From Skeletonema tropicum (Eukaryota > Bacillariophyta > Thalassiosirophyceae > Thalassiosirales > Thalassiosiraceae), in NCBI GenBank assembly GCA_037178625.1, contig CM074138.1:186001-250000 (forward strand): DNA of 64,000 bases. Reading direction: 5' to 3'. Each line of letters begins with the position of its first letter. The stretch's first letter is position 1. Both the position numbers and the translations under genes were made by a program. Positions 42,295-51,996 of the stretch are shown piece after piece. The notes below the pieces were generated by a model. The model worked only from the letters and a program-made list of their open reading frames with translations, was not told the origin of the DNA and ran no database searches.

Positions 42295-44039
42295 GAATGA
42301 TTATGAACAGTATCTCATCAAAGTAAGAAGTGTATTTTGTGGTATTGTCCCCAAAAAGACAGTCAAATGAAGAAGTGAAAGGAAGTGAAAGCGTCAATAC
42401 TTAGTAGACTTCTGCACGTGCACTTCCGGAGGACATCAAAGATGCGTTGAATCGCTGGATAGATCGTGTCAAAGACTGATCTAATCCATCGATAATAGAA
42501 TCACTAGCGGTAGTAGTTATGTCCGATCATCAGATACAGCCAGCCATCTATCTACGACGCTTGACCCGTTTTTGTCGATTGAATCAAAGTCGTCCGATCA
42601 GGCCCAATACACGCCTCATCGATAGATCTCGATGAGAGCTTTCCAAAACGACACTTATCGTCGTCATTGGCCATAGTAGGCAAGATATCAAAAGATACGG
42701 CTCCTGGTTCCTGGTGCATCTTGAGTTGATGTGTTTTTGATGCGACATGCGACAGCGTTTCAGATGTCCGTCTCATCATCGCCTAAAATGCCCGCCACGA
42801 GCGAGCCGCCCGCCACATGCTACATCCCTACGGGAGGTTAACCAGAAGATGCCCAGGGGATAATGAAAAAAATCACCAGCGATCACCATGGCGCACCTCG
42901 ACCCCGTACGTGCCGACATCAACAACACTAGCTACACATAAAATTAGACAGCCCAACTGCAGCAACTCCCTCTCCAATAGCCTTTCTATGAAGTGGTGTC
43001 CTCAGATGGACATCAATCCACGCCATCGCTACTTATTATGACACCAAAGTAGAGGTGCCGGAAAATTGCGCTTTGACATCGGTGTGATGATGCACTTCCA
43101 ATATGGTCTTCAGATGAATAGTTGAAGCTGCTCTGCCACTGAACTGGTTTGCAGAAGCCATCTATATACTATTAAGCGGCGATCAGTCCCCTCTAGAGTG
43201 TGTCGGGGCGTTCTATGGCGCATGTAGTGGCATGGTGAATACAGTAGTTGAAAATTGATAATTTCCACAAAATACATCAAAAAGGAGAATGCATATATCT
43301 GACAGGAAATGAAATGAGAGGGTGCCAAAAGTCTGTGAGGTGATGACTATAATATAACAATCAACGTGGTTGGTGTAGATATCTCTATTTCATTGCGGCT
43401 GCGACATTATTGGACTGGTTGAAATGTAGCATATTTTGGTGGAAAATGAAGAGCGAATGCAATCACATACACGAGTATTTGAAGTGATATTGAGTGTATT
43501 CATCCTGCAAGTTGGGGACCCTTTCACCACACAACACCAATAGCCATCTGTTGCGAGCATTATACAGCGGTTTCAGGGTATCATATGACTCCTAACAGCA
43601 CCATTCCTACCCGATGGGATCAAAGCAACAGCGGATGATTTGACCTACTACTCAATTATTACGTCTAATTGGAATGTAATCAATAAAACTGATAATAATA
43701 ATCAATCATCATAGTATTCAGAAGGTGTCTGCAATGCACCATGGCAATTAAATAACCGAAATCTATTTAACATGAGTATGTCAGTTTCGTTGTTTCGATT
43801 TCCAAATTGAATCAGCTCGTTCTAAGATGTTTGATGGGGTTCTAGTGAATGCTTGGTGAGCCATGTTGGATGCGTTTGGAAAGTTGGACTTGTCGATGTT
43901 GTGGAGTGTTTTGTAGTCGCTGGGTGGAGGTGTGCCGTATAGGAAGTAATTAATTGTAGGTCCGAAGAGTCCTAGTGGGCTGATTGCAAAAGGAAGTAGT
44001 TGCATGTTATCTGAGTAAGTGCTGTTTGGGAAATAATTG
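42295..44039. other. 5' flank of carboxypeptidase B and end of duplication
   Basis: It includes repeat R3 copy 2 and the right boundary of the duplicated segment at 43784. No gene supported; short frames at 42817-43041 and 43110-43328 are identical in copy C simply because of the duplication. Confidence 0.5.
42590..42785. repeat. Repeat R3, copy 2 (upstream of carboxypeptidase B)
   Basis: Direct copy of the 40095-40295 repeat, with insertions. Together they bracket the carboxypeptidase gene. Confidence 0.7.
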
Positions 44040-44209
44040 TACTACATTTTCCAGAACAAATGTTTTTGCCCGCGCGTGTGGCGTTTTCGTCACACTACCC
44101 GTCATTTACGACCCCTTTTAGATCTATTAGTCATTTCTACGTAGGAATAGTACAAGCCCGTAGAAGCTCAACGGCAATTTCACAAGCACTACATGACATG
44201 AACCATGTC
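44040..44209. repeat. Left terminal inverted repeat of Tc1-like element
   Basis: Inverted match to 49081-49257 with several small indels (the right arm has a short extra segment near TATATACCATC). Confidence 0.85.
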
Positions 44210-44423
44210 GGCCCTGTAGAGCCGCTGCTATCCCTATTTTAGCTCATCCATTCGCCGAAAGATCCTAAGTATTGACAGGAGACTCCTCTCATTGTGTTGT
44301 TGATCGGTCGTAGTAGTCATAGGCGGCCGCTGTCATTGATTAAGTCTCGTCGGCTACTTTGCAAATTTTACGCTACACATCTCATCAAATCTGCACATCG
44401 CCGAGTTTTTATGTCTCATCATC

Positions 44424-45525
44424 ATGGCCAGTGACAGCGATAGGATCGCGGCCGTCCTGAAATGGATGAGGGGTTCTAGAGTAGATGATCATAAACATGC
44501 TAGCCGTGGCGGAAGAGCCTACCCAAAAGAAGATCATGGGGGGGAACGGAATTGCATCCGTCAAGACACCAGTTGTGAGGCGCCTACTGGAACAAAAGAA
44601 GTTCCCTTCACTGCAGACTTGCAGAAGGTGGCTGAGACAGTATGTTACGTTGGGGAACATCTTGCCAAAGCGCAAAACCGGCAACAAGGCCGCGACACGG
44701 GAGATTGATGGGGAGGCTCTTTTTCAGCTTGCCCTGTATCGGATGGTAAGGCCTCATGCAAGGCTGTACGAGGTTAGAGCTTATCTCTCCAATAGATTCC
44801 CGACTGTTGAGCCCTACTCGGACTCACAAATATATCGAGGAGAACAGCGGCTAGGTCTCTCCCGAAAAGCTGCGTCGTCGACATCACAAGAGGCATACAC
44901 ACGAAAGAATCTACTCAAACGCAAAATGTATTGGGAAGAACCGTACCCCCTTGGTGTCGCAGGCGAGAGTACGGCATCCATTATTGATATTGACGAAGCA
45001 AAATTCAAACTCGAGTCGACGGACCGCTCTTACGGGAAGGTGGCCCGAGAGTTCCGATGCAATTTAAGAGGAAGCTACAAAAAGGGAGACCCGGAACCAA
45101 TTTGATTATGGCCGTATCTGGAGATAATCAAAACCCAATCTCTTTCCATAAACAATTCACAGAGGGAGGGACGAGGGACAGATCTTCATTGGTTCTATTG
45201 CTTCATGGAGGATTTGATCGACTTCCTTGGTAACAACTACCCAGACCGGAGCTTCCTTTTCACATTAGACAATCTCAATATCCACAAACACCTCATCATC
45301 CTGAACTTGATTGAAGATGCTGGACATCAAGTCGCGTTTCGAGCACCTTATTGGTCGTGTGACGGATCTATTGAGTATGTCTTCAATACCATACACACCA
45401 TTCTTGAGATGGGTGGCGACAAAATGGAAGATGTGAATGCTTTGGTGAATCGGATTAATCTCATCATCGGAAGTATGGGATCTTTCCGTAGATACTTTCT
45501 ACACGTAGGATTTCCTGACAACTAG
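44424..45525 (+). pseudogene. Tc1/mariner-IS630-type DDE transposase, frameshifted
   Basis: 44485-45105 encodes an N-terminal HTH-like region (TPVVRRLLEQKKFPSLQTCRRW, LRQYVTLGNILP) and the first catalytic Asp in SIIDIDEAKFKLE. A frame change near 45107 leads into MAVSGDNQNPISFHKQF, and a second near 45175 leads into DLHWFYCFMEDLIDFL. 45205-45525 carries the second Asp in FTLDNLNIHK and the final acidic residue in APYWSCDGSIEYVFN. A frame change near 44485 also separates the first 20 codons. The order D...D...E with NxH after the second Asp and the P-Y-x-P-like segment before the Glu fits the Tc1/mariner/IS630 fold. Not functional as sequenced. Confidence 0.75.
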
Positions 45526-45599
45526 TTATTCATGAAGTAGAATAATACAAATAATGATGTATAATCATATGAATTTAGTTCAAAAGAAACTATGCATAG

Positions 45600-45740
45600 C
45601 CTAATTCAAGCGCTTCAAGTGCTTGATAGAATCTGTGAGCAAATCTGCTGCCTCCGGAGTACTGCACAATTGAACTCTTCCAAGTGCTTCTTCTGGAAGC
45701 AAATATAATTGGTCCACTCGTTGATCCATTTGATCCATGA
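45600..45740 (-). pseudogene. 3' part of the Tc1-like element's second gene
   Basis: The minus-strand frame YLLPEEALGRVQLCSTPEAA ends with a stop near 45600. It is the continuation of the reading at 48012-49085, cut off by the nested MULE. Confidence 0.5.
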
Positions 45741-46066
45741 TCCAGCATTTTTTTTAAGAAAACGGGACAGGATTGCAAGAAACTGTGCCAAAAAATTTTC
45801 ATAACCCTAAATAACTGAATGAAAAATGTCCTCAAAATGACTCTAGGCTAGACTCGATTTTTGCGAGATGGCGCGGGAGAATTCTCGTACAACGTAATGT
45901 GGCGCGGAAGGAAACAGTGACAAGTGTTAGTTCTTCTTAGTACGGCATCAGGCAGTGAGGGCATAAGTTGTTGTTGTTGTGCAGCAGTTTAGGTGGAAAA
46001 AGCAGTATGTAGCGGCAAGTCGTTGTTATAATAAAATGTTTACCCCCCTACATTATTTGTGTTACT

Positions 46067-47659
46067 CTACTGATTAAGTTGGCGTCTTCTTAACACCTTT
46101 CCAGTGAGGCTAACGAATGCTTCAGGGGCTTCGAAGGTAGCGTATGCATCTGGAATTGCAGGAAAGTCAATATCATCATAGGTGGGAGGAATATCTTTAT
46201 TCTCCATGACATTCTTCAACCTAGTGACTTGTTCATCCGTCTCCATATTAACTCCGTTTGCGAAAGCCACAAGACCTGGGTGACGACGAGAAAAAACGTT
46301 GTTAAAACGGAAGTTGTAGCGTTCGAGGCCGCAATTGCTACGGGAGCACAGTCGATAATTAGCTTCGTTGGAGACATATTCATGAAGATTCCATAAATCA
46401 AGAACCCCCTTTTTCAACAGCCACTGCCTGTTGAATTGTGTGGGTTGTTAAGAAATTGTGTGAGGTTGTGGTATTCAATCTGAAGCAATGAACAATCAAA
46501 CAAGACAACTCACTTTTCGATGTACGTCAAAAATTCAACCACAAGCTTTCTGCCGACATCCGAAGCGATCCATTGCTGCACTGGTACGTTTGGACCATTC
46601 TCCACGGCAATATCAGTAGCGCCATTTGCACTCTAAACAATCTCAGCAACAAACCACACCGCCTTGCCGTTGATAGTCTTCATGTCATCTTTCGGGAGGA
46701 CTGTAAGAAGATCAAGCTTAACCGGAAGCATAAAATACGACACGACTTCCTTACGGAATCCCATCGAGATCATCTTCTTACGAATTGCCTGCTTCCAATG
46801 AAACAAGCAACCGATGAGACGAGCGTTAGGGAAGCAAAACTTGATAGCGTTGTAGAGTCCACTTTCGAAATCAACTCCAATTGTCTTTGGATCAAACTTA
46901 TGATTGAGATCTTCCTCCATCATTCGAAACACCGTGCGATAACAGCTCGGTGTCTTTCCAGTCATCAACGCGTAGTAGCATGGAAGATAGATATCATAAG
47001 TTTGGTCGAAGATCATGACGATGAGGCACTGGTAGAATGGGCTTGGTGTTGAGGAGAAAGTGCCGTCAATGAACTACTTAAGAAGAAAATGTTATGTGAG
47101 GCGAATATTATTCATATCAATAATAGCAAAAATAAATAAAGAGGAATGCACTCACATCTTGCGATTGGTTCACTTTCAGTCGATCCATCAATGCCTTCTT
47201 CGTAAATGTGGTTCGATCAAAAGTAGACGCCCATTCTGGGGGATTCTTCAGCCCAGCAGCAACGGGAGGAGGAGGAGCAGCAGCAGCATCGGGATCAAAC
47301 GTAGACGCCCATTCTGGAGGATTCTTCAGCCCAGCAGCAACGGGAGGAGCAGCACCAGCACCACGGTTGGGATCAGACGTAGATGCCCATTCTGGGGGAT
47401 TCTTCAGCCCAGCAGCAACGGGAGGAGCAGCAGCACCACCAGCTGAAGGAGCAGCGGCCCATTCAGGCGGATTTTTCAACCCCACGACAGCTGCTCCTCC
47501 TTCGGGCGGATTCTTCAACCCCCCAGCAACAGCGGCATCTTCAGGCAAAGACTCCGACCCTGCAACAGATGGTGCAACTTGAAGTGAAATTGGTGAGTGT
47601 TCGACAAAATTGGTGACCAAACAAGCAAAACAGCACGCAAACGGGCATAGGCGGAGCAA
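46067..47659 (-). pseudogene. MULE transposase with three exons and one nonsense codon
   Basis: Exon A (to 47156) encodes four to five repeats of about 30 residues containing GLKNPPEWAS, then KKALMDRLKVNQSQD. A GTGAGT donor joins it to exon B (47073-46514), which begins FIDGTFSSTPSPFYQCLIVM, where the first catalytic Asp lies. It continues with TIGVDFESGLYNAIKFCFPN and GCLFHWKQAIRKKM, the MULE second-Asp and zinc-ligand (C/H) region. An in-frame TAG at 46633-46635 interrupts exon B (VAEIV-stop). Exon C (46427-46067) encodes ERYNFRFNNVFSRRHPGLVA, the usual C-terminal part with the final Glu region. The start codon is uncertain. It would be a working MULE but for the stop. Confidence 0.72.
47200..47540. 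repeat. Coding minisatellite (GLKNPPEWAS units)
   Basis: Units of roughly 65-90 bp containing GGATTCTTCAGCCCAGCAGC recur five times in the MULE first exon, a low-complexity N-terminal extension unusual for a transposase. Confidence 0.8.
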
Positions 47660-48012
47660 ATCTCATCATCTCTAACACGTTCTCAATCATCGCACCATTC
47701 TGTGATAAGTAGCAAGAAGTATGTAAAACACTGGAGGATGGCGTCTCTACTGTGAACACTGTGTGTTTTATGAGCAATTCGAACAATGCGGCCAACAAAA
47801 ACGAGCGCTGGATCAATCTGGACCAACCGTTTTTTTTCCAACTACTAAAAACGCACTTTCCCGCCAGAACAGACAGGGACACCTAATGCCACTCCAATGA
47901 CCTGGAACAAAAACCGGCACTCATGACACTTTCTCGACCCCTTTTCCACCGGGACCCTCTTTCTTGTGCGCCTGGATCACTGGATCAAATGGATCAACGA
48001 GTGGACCAATAA

Positions 48013-49085
48013 TACAATTAACCCTTCTTCTTTGCCTTCCAAGCTTTGGTGATTGATTTATTCACCTTCGCATTATCGTCGAAATCAGGTTCTTTATCGC
48101 AGAGTGAATGGCTGCACTTCGGACATGGCAAAGAAATCGCTTTCCCTCCAAACTTATTGTACTCCCGTTCCAACTATCCGATGATAGCTTCACTGCCTTG
48201 CAACCTTTTTTGTTGATATATTTCTCCTTGTCCAACTTTGCCAAACAATACAGTTGAAAGTTCTCTACAATTGTGGTGAATACTGCCAACTCTCTCTCCA
48301 ATGCCCTCGTCAAGAAATTATCATGTTGAAGCAGCTCGTTCATCAATACCCAGGCCTTTGCCATGGCCGCTGCAATCACCGACTTTTTTGTCTTCTGTGC
48401 GTATCTTTTGGTCGGAATTTCCGTCATAGCACGACGTTTTAGTGGATCACTGCACTTGGCCGCTGCTTCAACGATAGAAGCTTTGTTTCCGAGAGAGTAT
48501 TCATGTTTGTGAGGAGTTTATCTGCTGAATGCGTAGTAGATGTCATGTCTTCCTTTGCCGCAAGCCTTGACTCAATAGCAGACTGAAGAGATGGAGAAAT
48601 TTTTCGAATAGTGGGAGATGGAATCTTCACAACTTTGGGAGGACGTATTCCCTTGTGGGAGGACGTTTGGAATCTGCACCAGCGGCGGCACCATCGTCAT
48701 CATTATCATTGCTGCTCGGCGAGGCATGAGGGGAGGGGAGAAGTTCTACTGATGGGGTCGGCGAATCAACATCGGCCGATGAAAGACTCTCACTCTCTTT
48801 AGATTTTCTTAATCTTTCTTTTTCTCTGGCCTTTTCCCTTGCCGCTTTCTTTGCATCAACTCTGGCCCACATTTCCCTATACAGAGTCGAGGAATGATAG
48901 GAGGATGATTCGGATCCGGATGAGATGGAAATACCGTCATCTTTCTTGCCCTTTGGCGAGGCCAAGGGCGGGGCAGACGACATCTGTGTACTACTGTTGT
49001 TGTATCTAATATTATTGGCTCCCCCTATGAGCCGGCGATCCTTTTTCCGACTCCTCAATGGACCCGCCAGACGCTTTGATGACAT
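48013..49085 (-). pseudogene. Second gene of the Tc1-like element, broken
   Basis: Starting at 49085 (SSKRLAGPLRSRKKDRR) a Ser/Lys/Glu-rich frame includes a coiled-coil-like KKAAREKAREKERLRKSKES. A 20-bp duplication near 48640-48660 shifts it into the frame KIPSPTIRKISPSLQSAIES, and another shift near 48445 leads to the frame with TEIPTKRYAQKTKKSVIAAA. Further down CPKCSHSLCD is a zinc-knuckle-like motif, then NKSITKAWKAKKKG at the MULE junction. In Tc1-like elements of algae a second ORF of unknown role is known; I cannot name its function. Confidence 0.5.
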
Positions 49086-49257
49086 GGTTCATGGCATCTT
49101 GTGTAATGTGTATGCTCGAATTCAGAATTCTACGGGCTTGTACTATTCCTACGTAGAAATGACTATTAGATCTGAAAGGGGTCGTAAATGACGGATGGTA
49201 TATATGACGAAAACGCCACACGCGCGGGCAAAAACATTTGTTCTGGAAAATGTAGTA
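49081..49257. repeat. Right terminal inverted repeat of Tc1-like element
   Basis: Inverted counterpart of 44040-44209. Confidence 0.85.
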
Positions 49258-49614
49258 TCTGATGATCGGACATTAGTATTAGCTCATTCTCGTCTCATCA
49301 CACCCCAATCGGCGATGAGGAGAAAGAAATGACCTGTATGCAGAAATGTCGAGAAAGAAATCACACTATTTGCACTCAGCGGCCGGCGCATCGCGATTCG
49401 CGATCGCTGAGGGTCATCAAATGCAGGTCCTATGGTAGAAATATATTGTCGAGAAAGAAATCACACTATTTGCACAAAGCGGCGCATCGTTGAGCGAGGG
49501 AGCCGTTGAGAAGGCAGGTCCTCTAGAATTCTATCTTTCATTTTCATCTCATAATTATAAATTTGGTTTGGTTCGCTGCATCTTATTATTATCATAACAC
49601 GTGCGTTGATCAAC

Positions 49615-51045
49615 ATGTCTACCAACTTCGACTTCGATAACAATAACAACGCAAACGCCGCCGATGGCATCAACATCGATGTCGACATCGCTATCGAAAG
49701 CATTTTTTCCAACTCCAGCGCTTCAACCTACGAATCTGATAACTTTAACGATGGCAGTAGCAAGCCTCGCTCCAACAAAAAGTCCTGGAAGGCTAAAGCC
49801 CTCGCCCTTGCACCCATTGCAGCACTTGTCATGGTCTTCGGTATGGCCACTTTGAGCGGAATGAACAATGCGAACTATGAGTTGATTGAGGGGAATCTTG
49901 CGCAGTCCAGCACGGTATCTGATAGACGCCTTGACAGCAAGGCACCGAAGGAGAGTAAGGCGCCCAAGGAGAGCAAGGCACCCAAGGAGAGCAAAGCACC
50001 TAAAGACACCAACGCACCGAAGGAGAGTAAGGCGCCCAAGGAGAGCAAGGCACCCAAGGACACCAACGCACCAAAGGAGAGCAAGGCACCTAGGGAGAGC
50101 AAGGCACCCAAGGACACCAACGCTCCCAAGGAGAGCAAAGCACCCAAGGAGAGTAAGGCACCCAAGGAGAGCAGTACCATCGTCAGTCAGGCCATGAGGT
50201 TTGAGAGCAAGGCACCCAAGGAGAGCAAGGCACCCAAGGAGAGCAAAGCACCTAAAGACACCAACGCACCGAAGGAGAGCAAGGCGCCCAAGGAGAGCAA
50301 GGCACCCAAGGACACCAACGCACCAAAGGAGAGCAAGGCACCCAAGGAGAGCAAGGCACCCAAGGACACCAACGCTCCCAAGGAGAGCAAAGCACCCAAG
50401 GAGAGTAAGGCACCCAAGGAGAGCAGTACCATCGTCAGTCAGGCCATGAGGTTTGAGAGCAAGGCACCCAAGGAGAGCAAGGCACCCAAGGAGAGCAAAG
50501 CACCTAAAGACACCAACGCACCGAAGGAGAGCAAGGCGCCCAAGGAGAGCAAGGCACCCAAGGACACCAACGCACCAAAGGAGAGCAAGGCACCTAGGGA
50601 GAGCAAGGCACCCAAGGACACCAACGCTCCCAAGGAGAGCAAGGCACCCAAGGAGAGTAAGGCACCCAAGGAGAGCAGTACCATCGTCAGTCAGGCCATG
50701 AGGTCGGAGAGCAAGGCACCCAAGGAGAGCAAGGCACCCAAGGAGAGCAAGGCACCCAAGGAAAGCAAAGCACCTAAAGACACCAACGCACCCAAGGAGA
50801 GCAAGGCACCCAAGGAGAGCAAGGCACCCAAGGAGGCAACTTCACAGTTGGGTACCCTAACATTGGGCAGTGAGGTAACATTGGGCAGTGAGGTAACATT
50901 GGGCAGTGAGGTAGCATTGGGCAGTGAGGTACTCGATAACTTCAATTCCATCAATTCTCCCAAGCCTCCCAGGTCTCCGTCCATCAAGTCTACCAAGTCT
51001 TCCAAGTCTACCAAGTCTTCCAAGTCTACCAAGTCTTCTAAATAA
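49615..51045 (+). CDS. Lysine-repeat type-II membrane protein, copy C; pentalysine-cluster protein
   Basis: 476 residues from the ATG at 49615. Same N-terminus, membrane segment (one Ile-to-Met change), SDRRLD junction, KAPKES/KDTNAP repeats, LGSEV units and Lys/Ser C-terminus as copy B. It has three SSTIVSQAMR spacers rather than four, spaced 252 bp apart, and a few units carry KAPRES instead of KAPKES. The open frame is maintained through all length changes, because repeat units are multiples of three. Predicted to be a secreted or membrane-tethered polycationic protein. Inferred silica association as for copy B. Confidence 0.82.
   Translation: MSTNFDFDNNNNANAADGINIDVDIAIESIFSNSSASTYESDNFNDGSSKPRSNKKSWKAKALALAPIAALVMVFGMATLSGMNNANYELIEGNLAQSSTVSDRRLDSKAPKESKAPKESKAPKESKAPKDTNAPKESKAPKESKAPKDTNAPKESKAPRESKAPKDTNAPKESKAPKESKAPKESSTIVSQAMRFESKAPKESKAPKESKAPKDTNAPKESKAPKESKAPKDTNAPKESKAPKESKAPKDTNAPKESKAPKESKAPKESSTIVSQAMRFESKAPKESKAPKESKAPKDTNAPKESKAPKESKAPKDTNAPKESKAPRESKAPKDTNAPKESKAPKESKAPKESSTIVSQAMRSESKAPKESKAPKESKAPKESKAPKDTNAPKESKAPKESKAPKEATSQLGTLTLGSEVTLGSEVTLGSEVALGSEVLDNFNSINSPKPPRSPSIKSTKSSKSTKSSKSTKSSK
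49940..50840. repeat. Coding tandem repeat array, copy C
   Basis: Same units as in copy B, but the higher-order spacer recurs three times at 252-bp intervals. Confidence 0.9.
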
Positions 51046-51785
51046 TGAAGTGAGGGAGCTTTGCCGAGTCTAGCCAGTGTATCAGCGTATTAGCAAATTT
51101 TCGCCGACTGATAATTTCATGAGCAGACTCTTGGCTGTTTATGTTTGTGTGAATCAAAGTAGAATTAGAATAAAACTTAACCAGGATTAAGATTAAGTGA
51201 ATACAGATCGTTGCAACGCAGTTGAATATGAGTATTGCTACCTACAATTATTTATGATCTTCGTCTGCAGCCAACACTCTTTTTTGCTTGGCCATTGTAA
51301 GTATTTTCTGCCCTCGACATACTTCTGCTTGAAGATATGCTTGAAAGATAGAGATGGGATCAGGAATACCATAGGGCAAGAGCCGCATTTGAAGACTATG
51401 ACTATGAACGAGTATAATACACCATCGATGAGGCAGGCCACCACTCGAAGTTAATATCTAGAATGTCAAACTCAATGTCAATGAAAGAGAGGAGGATACA
51501 AATATTCGACTGAAGTTGCAAGTAAATAAGGAAGGAAGGCACATTGTGTTGAAGTTGAGAGCATGAGCATGAACAAGATCATCATAGAAGGAAAGATGTT
51601 TCACGTCTGGTATGAACATTGGGCTATAAGACTGACTTGCGTTTTCTTCGACAATAAGATGAAAAGGTGAAACAAACGCAGTACTTGTACTTCAACTATC
51701 TATTGACCTTTCTCCACAATCCTGTTGTACATATTATTATGATGTATTAGGGTGCTTTACTCGATTCTCAAATAATTTGGCTCCA
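51046..51785. other. Intergenic between convergent module genes, copy C
   Basis: Near-identical to the 39355-40094 stretch with small indels. No gene supported. Confidence 0.5.
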
Positions 51786-51789
51786 GCTG

Positions 51790-51992
51790 TTGATGGTACG
51801 CCTAATCGATAAAGCTCGATGAGAGCTTTCCAAAACGCCATATTGGCTGTCTAGGAGACAAGATATCAAAAGATACGGCTCCATGGTGCATCATAAAGCT
51901 GTGCGTGCTCTTGATTATTTGATATGTTTTTGATGCGACAACTAACGTTCCAGATGCCCGTCTCGTCAATTCTTTCAAAATTCGTCTTTCCA
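51790..51992. repeat. Repeat R3, copy 3 (downstream of carboxypeptidase C)
   Basis: Duplicate of 40095-40295. Confidence 0.75.
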
Positions 51993-51996
51993 CCAT

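Larger units (their letters stand above)
37375..43784. repeat. Segmental duplication copy B (PLC-protein gene plus carboxypeptidase)
   Basis: Matches 49276-55483 nearly base for base. Differences seen include the number of higher-order repeats in the lysine-repeat gene, a one-base deletion in the carboxypeptidase and isolated substitutions. The left part also matches copy A (to 33427). Confidence 0.9.
45709..48012. mobile_element. Nested Mutator-like element (MULE)
   Basis: Both ends carry the inverted motif ATTGGTCCACTCGTTGATCC followed by ATTTGATCCA (45709-45740 and 47965-48012). Inside is a minus-strand MULE-type transposase gene. The insertion splits the second gene of the surrounding Tc1-like element. 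Flanks TTGTATTA and TTATATTT could be a decayed 8-bp target duplication. Confidence 0.6.
44040..49257. mobile_element. Tc1/mariner-like element with about 170-bp TIRs and a nested MULE
   Basis: 44040-44209 is matched in inverted form at 49081-49257, beginning TACTACATTTTCCAGAACAA and continuing through CGCGCGTGTGGCGTTTTCGT to GAACCATGTC. It contains a plus-strand DDE transposase (44424-45525, frameshifted) and a convergent minus-strand second gene, now split by a nested Mutator-like insertion (45709-48012). Without the insert the element would be about 2.9 kb. It sits between segmental duplications B and C. No convincing target duplication is seen at the outer ends. Confidence 0.75.
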
